This document shows positions 58,870 to 64,000 of a stretch of 64,000 nt of DNA, in pieces. Position 1 is the stretch's first letter. The number at the start of each line of letters is the position of its first letter. Source of the stretch: Boesenbergia rotunda (Eukaryota > Streptophyta > Magnoliopsida > Zingiberales > Zingiberaceae); assembly GCA_024364735.1 (NCBI GenBank), contig JAGFNQ010000889.1, positions 334,310 through 398,309 of the forward strand, written 5' to 3'. Position numbers and translations under genes: made by a program. Below the pieces are notes generated by a model, which saw only the letters and a program-made list of their open reading frames with translations, was not told the DNA's origin and did not search any database.

Positions 58870-61800
58870 ATGATTGAGGGGGAGCATCTATCAACTTGGT
58901 TCGTTGATAGTGGGTGCTCCAAACACATGACTGGGGATAGATCATTGTTTACCACACTTCAAAAGAAAAGTAGAGGTAATGTTTCATTTGGTAACAATGG
59001 TAGTCTTAAGGTCATAGGAATAGGAGACATTCAAATATCCGAATGTCTTAGAATCTCAAATGTCCTTCTAGTCAAGGGGATGACATTTAATCTCCTAAGT
59101 GTCAGTCAATTGTCTGACACTAATGCCTTTGACACGGGTTACACAATTGATTTTCAACCAAGTCAATGTCTAGTTAGACAACATGACACCTTGGACACGG
59201 TACTAGTAGGAACAAGAGTAGATAAAATTTATCAAGTCTCATTTAAAAGTGCTACTAATGCCTTTGCTAAGTGTCTCATGTCAAAAGAAGAAGAGTCCAC
59301 CCTTTGGCACCGGAGGCTAGCACATGTTAACATGAAGAACATCCGAAAGTTGGCCAACAAGGGATTAGTCCGTGGCTTACCAAGCATCAAGTATGAAAAG
59401 GACAAACTTTGTGATGCATGTCAAATGGGTAAGCAAACAAAATCTGTACATAAAGGTAAAAGAGCTGTAAGTACATCTACCACTTTAGACTTACTTTACA
59501 TGGATCTATTTGATTGTAGCACTATCATATCATTGAATGGAAGTAGATATTGCTTTGTTATCCTTGATGATTTTACTAGATATACATGGACTTATTTTCT
59601 AAAATATAAGGACTAAACCTTAGATGTTTTCATATCTTTTTGTAGAAGAGTCGAAAATGAAAAATCTTCAACAATTAAGACAATTAGAAGTGATCATAGA
59701 GGTGAATTTCAAAACCAACGGTTTTTAGAATTTTGTCAAGATAGAGGTTATAGACATGAGTTCTCCACTCCTAGAACACCACAACAAAATGGTGTTGTAG
59801 AGAGGAAGAACCGTGTTCTACAAGAAGCTGCACGAAGCATGCTTAATGAGTACTCACTACCGAGTTACTTATGGGCTGAAGCTGTAAACACAGCTTGCTA
59901 TGTCCAAAATCGAGTTCTCATCCATAGGTTTTTAGGAAAGACTCCCCATGAACTTTGGTTTGGAAAACCACCTACGGTTAAACACCTTAGGGTGTTTGGT
60001 TGTAAGGTGTTCATCCTAAACACCAAGGATCACCTTGGGAAGTTCACGACAAAGGCTGATGAAGGGATACTAGTTGGGTATTCCCTAGTTAGCAAAGCCT
60101 ATCGAGTCTACAACAAGAAATCTAGATTAGTTGAAGAGTCTTCTGACGTTGTCTTTGAAGAAATTCCGAAAGTCAATGGTCAACCAGAAGATGAAGTCCA
60201 ATTCGAACTTAGGAGACTAAGTTTGAATGAAAGTCCAAATGTTGTTGATGGTGATGAATCCGATGACGGTGAGCCTAGACAACCCATAGATCAGCCGGAT
60301 CTTGAGGCTGAGCTTGTGTCTAGTGAATTCATTCAAGAAGCACCACCAACACCTAGGCAAACTAGATTAGCCTCTAGTCATCCCCAAGACCAAATTGTTG
60401 GAGACATCCATCATGGGGTAAGAACTAGATCATTCTTTAGGAATGAGGCTAATGAAGTTGCCTTAATTTCCAAAATTGAACATAGAAAAATTGATGAAGC
60501 ATTAAATGATCCCGATTGGATCATTGCAATGCAAGACGAACTAGGTCAATTCGAAAGAAGTCAAGTTTGGGACTTAGTCCCTAGACCTAAGAAGACCACC
60601 ATCATTAGAACCAAATGGGTCTTCAAAAATAAGTTGAACCATAAGGGAGAAATCATTAGAAACAAGACACGCTTAGTAGCCAAGGGCTATAGTCAAATTG
60701 AAGGCCTTGATTATGATGAAACCTATGCTCCCGTGGCACGATTAGAGTCCATCCAATTGATGCTTGCATTTGCAGCACATCGAGGCTTCAAGTTATATCA
60801 AATGGATGTCAAATCGGCCTTTCTAAATGGTTTAATAAGAGAAGAGGTCTATGTCGAACAACCTCCGGGGTTTGAGAGTACCGAATTTCCAAACCACGTG
60901 TTCAAGCTCAAAAAGGCACTTTATGACCTTAAACAAGCACCCCGAGCTTGGTACGAGCGGTTGTCGATATTTTTAATTGAAAAAGACTTTGTAAGAGGCC
61001 AAATAGACCCTACACTGTTTCTACGAAGAGATGGTGATAATATTTTTGTAGCCCAAGTATATGTCGATGACATAATTTATGGCTCAAATAACAAGGGCTA
61101 TTTAAATGAGTTCATTGGACACATGGAAAGTGAATTTGAAATGAGTCTAGTGGGAGAGCTGACTTTCTTCCTTGGACTCGAAATCAAGCAAACCCGAGAT
61201 GGGATCCATGTGCACCAATCGAAGTATACTCAAGAAATGCTCCGTAAATTCAATATGAGTGATTCGAAAGAGGTGACCACTCCCATGGCTACAAACACAA
61301 GACTAGATAATGATGAGAGTGGTAAACCCGTTGATTTGACTCAATATCGGAGCATGTTAGGTAGTTTGCTATACCTCACAGCTAGTCGACCTGATATTCT
61401 TTTCGCTGTGGGTATGTGTGCTAGGTATCAAGTTTATGCCAAGGAATCTCATTTAATCGCTGTTAAATGGATTTTGAGATATCTTAAAGGCACAATTGGA
61501 GTCGGTCTTTGGTACCCCCGTACCGAATCATTTGATTTACTTGGCTATACCGATTCCGACTACACTGGATGTAAGTTGGATCGGAAAAGCACGAGTGGGG
61601 GTTGCCAATTTCTAGGATCATCTCTAGTTAGTTGGTCAAGTCGGAAGCAACATTATGTTGCTCTCTCCACGACCTAGGCAGAATATATCGTCATGGGAGA
61701 GAGCGTATCACAATTGTTGTGGATGATACATACTCTAGAGGACTATGGATTAAGCTACAAAGGTGTGCAAGTGTTGTGTGACAACATTAGCACAATTAAC

Positions 61801-62004
61801 CTAACCAAGAATCCAGTCCATCACTCTAGGACCAAACATATTGAAGTGCGCCACCACTTCATTAGGGATCATGTTGCTAGGGGAGATATTGTACTCTCAC
61901 ATGTAGAGTCCAAATCAAACCTCGCTAATATTTTTACTAAACCACTCCCCGAAAATGAGTTTAGCTTTTTAAGAAGGGAGTTGGGAATGTGTCGCGCTTC
62001 ATAA
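58870..62004 (+). pseudogene. pol: pol of B2: protease, integrase, RT, RNase H, two stops
   Basis: The ATG lies three bases after the gag UAG and in the same frame. Protease: WFVDSGCSKHMTG (residues 10-22). Integrase: [29 protein letters not shown] (Gly to Arg beside the catalytic Asp), [48 protein letters not shown] (Gly to Asp), YVDDIIYGS. RNase [32 protein letters not shown]. Stops: TAA 59614-59616 (Gln in B1) and TAG 61675-61677 (Glu in B1). None of these stops is shared with B1, so the source element had an open pol. Confidence 0.9.
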
Positions 62005-63232
62005 ACATCAAAATGCATTCAAAACCCTTCATGATTATTTCTAATTGTTGGGATACAATTGGGTAACTTGGGGACATCTCACACAAACTATAAGGCTTAC
62101 CAAAATATTTTTGTTTGCTAGAAATGGGGTGAGATGTTAGGATCAACTCAATTTCTCAAAATGTCAAATGCATCCCTTGAGAAATTAACTTGACGAAATA
62201 AAAATCACTTCGGTGACCAAGTATGGGGAAAACCAATGCATAACACATGTGTACTTGGCTCCATGATCATACTTGGACATTCCAATCAAGGAAACTTGAT
62301 TGGAAACCTGAATTTGACACAATCTTGATTGAAATTGATTGAATGTTTGTTGATTGAGTTTGACTCCACTTGGGTGGAGCAAAGTGATTTGTTCGAGCCA
62401 TAAGGACTTTTGATCCTTGTTTAGGGATCAATTATAGTCAAGGGATCACTTCCAAGATCGATATCTTTCATCAGATCCCTTCAGGAATCGTGTAAAAATT
62501 TGAAACTGCAAGTTTTAGATCGTATCAGGGAGTATCAGGAACTCTGATCGGTCACTGGACCGATCAGGTGTAGGGCTGATCGGTCCCCGGACCGATCTGG
62601 CTCCCTCCTGTGGTGATCGGTCCACAGACCGATCAGAGGGGTCACAGAGACTTAACGAAATTCAGTCCAAACATTCTATACTAGCCTGGATTGGTCCCCG
62701 GACCGATCTGACACTCTGTGGTGATCGGTCCACAGACCGATCAGGGGGGCTTCCCGAATATCATCCGACCCTACTGATCGCTTCCTGAACGATCAACCGA
62801 TCGATTAGGATCCTGCCTGATCGGTCACCCGACCGATCAGGACCAGGCCAATCCGATTAGGCCGAAGCCTGATCGGTCTGGGCGCTCTCAGATCGAACGG
62901 TGATCCGTTCGATCACATTAAATTTCGGTTGGTGGACCGATCCACCAACCGAATAACTTCACAAAAACCCCTCATCTCCCAAGCCCTAGCGCCGAACCTC
63001 ACTACTTGCGCCTCTTCAACCTGTGTGAGAGCCTTCCCTGTGTCTCCTTTCTCCTCTTGCGAGTGAGCTTTTGTGCGGGCGCATGCGATCCTGAGAAGAT
63101 TTCCTGCGAGTGTTTTCTTGTCTTCTGCAAGTTTCCTTCTTGCTCAAGGTCTTGCGCTTCTGTCTTGTGCCGAGAGTTTCTTCTGCGCAAGCCTCTTCTT
63201 CCAGACTCCAAGATCTTCATCACCAATCTTCA
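62005..63232 (+). promoter_or_regulatory. Region between pol and 3' ORF in B2, with GATCGGTC array
   Basis: Non-coding. It carries about seven GATCGGTC...GACCGATC inverted repeats at 62545-62880, matching the B1 array at 42545-42930 in place and kind, then a C/T-rich leader to the ATG at 63233. A promoter role for the 3' ORF is inferred from position only. Confidence 0.5.
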
Positions 63233-64000
63233 ATGGCACCTAAGTAAGCATTTTTGGTTAGTTTTTCTTGCAAATCAGTTAACAGATTATGAGTTTGTGC
63301 TAATCAAAATTTTTGTCTTGTGGTGCTTGCCGTGACCTTGCCTATGCCATGAACTACACTCTATCACATCTCTTTATTATTTGATTTTTGATCAAATCTT
63401 ACATTTGTATCAACCTGGTGCCATGACCTTATGTTTCTGCCGTGACCCTTCTTTGCCATGTCACTGATTAAATCTATCTTCATATGATCAATTCTATCTT
63501 ATGATTATTGTTTCGTGATCAAATCTTGGTTAAACCTATGTTCATGTGGTCGATTCAACCTTGCTCATTTGATTTATGCTATTTCCATGACCTATTTAAA
63601 TCTTTAGAAAATCATCTAAGGGAAAGGAATCAATGGAGGGAAGCTCAAAGGGCAAAGGCCCTTCATCATCTACACCTTCTTCAAAGCCTCCACCACCTCC
63701 ACATACTCGATTTCAAAACATTCATTACGCTCTAGACTTTCAATGGCACACCTTCAAACTTATGCCATGTCGATCGGTGGACCAAACCTACATTTACGAA
63801 CATTGTCCTACGATACGGCATATCATTGAACACTATGAGCTTCAACCCATTCTTTTCCTTGAGAGGCCAATCAACTTTGATTTGGTCTCCGAATTTTATA
63901 ATAACATGGTTAGTGGAGAGGGCACGGGGTGGAGGACCCGTGTCGCCAGTGTCGACTTTGATTTTAACCTATCTGCCTTCACTACCTTTCTTGGTTGTCG
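63233..64000 (+). CDS. 3' ORF of B2, two exons, open to window end
   Basis: Exon 1 is 63233-63243 (ATGGCACCTAA). A GTAAGC donor opens an intron 63244-63607 ending CTTTAG, and exon 2 runs from 63608 past the window end (at least 134 codons). It encodes MAPKKSSKGKE, a Ser/Pro-rich linker, and then a segment with FDLVSEFYNNM and TRVASVDFDFNL..FTTFLGC. This resembles the FYANL...V.GV.V.F...I..FLG pattern of a domain common in plant transposon-encoded proteins of unknown function. The family name is from memory and unverified. No signal peptide or membrane segment is visible, so an envelope role is not supported. No lesion is seen in the part present. Confidence 0.65.

Larger units (their letters stand above)
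55264..64000 (+). mobile_element. Element B2: second B-family SIRE/Maximus-like element, 3' end outside window
   Basis: 5' LTR 55264-57179, primer site, gag, pol and most of a 3' ORF are present in the same order as B1. The 3' LTR lies beyond 64000, so the TSD cannot be tested. Gag and pol lie in one frame from 57238 to 62004, with the gag-pol UAG and three further stops (57571, 59614, 61675) and no frameshift. B2 is therefore the better copy for reading the family. Confidence 0.92.

Overview
The window looks like repeat-rich nuclear DNA of a flowering plant. Nearly every recognisable stretch is a transposable element, and I found no host gene, rRNA gene, tRNA gene or CRISPR array. The plant assignment rests on SIRE/Maximus-like Ty1-copia elements (UBN2-type gag, CCHC knuckle, initiator-tRNA-Met primer site, very long LTRs), a Ty3-gypsy element with an Athila/Tat-type primer site, an RTE-clade LINE, a Tourist-like MITE and a hAT-like element. 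The species cannot be told from the sequence.

Layout. 1-9091: an old gag-only SIRE-like element (C), its left LTR cut by the window edge, carrying two solo LTRs with perfect 5-bp target duplications (D 2174-4213, E 4495-6730). 9092-9816: a decayed Ty1-copia reverse transcriptase, followed by an LTR piece (J) cut by a minus-strand LTR (H, 10411-11673). 11933-31173: a pol-less SIRE-like element (A, TSD CTTAG). Its 3' LTR is split by a young minus-strand Tat/Athila-like element (18970-30371, TSD GGCGC) that has no pol. 31174-34864: a chain of truncated LTR elements (H remainder, I, F, G), ending in a broken G gag. 34865-46711: a full-length SIRE-like element (B1) with gag, pol and a third 3' ORF. 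46712-55263: a MITE, a hAT-like element with a 3.3-kb RTE LINE inside it (18-bp TSD), about 1.5 kb of unassigned DNA, and the 3' part of a minus-strand Ty1-copia element (K). 55264-64000: B2, a second member of the B family, running off the right edge.

How the parts work together. In the B family, an LTR promoter drives gag (capsid and nucleocapsid), then protease, integrase, reverse transcriptase and RNase H. In both copies gag and pol lie in one frame, separated by the same single UAG with an AUG three bases after it. Downstream of pol, both copies carry a 3' gene that reads through only if a conserved 350-365-bp intron is removed (ATG GCA CCN AA|GTAAG ... TTAG|A). In both copies this gene follows a field of GATCGGTC/GACCGATC inverted repeats of the kind also found in the LTR U3. 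The spliced 3' gene behind a duplicated LTR-type repeat field is the least familiar system in the window.

A second theme is LTR architecture. All SIRE-like LTRs here share one plan: an array of CCTAG...CTAGG hairpin-like units, a subfamily-specific palindrome array (GGCGCC, GATCGGTC, AATCGATT or GTCGAC), then, where visible, a TATA-like box and R-U5. All coordinates and comparisons were made by eye; no alignment or database search was run.
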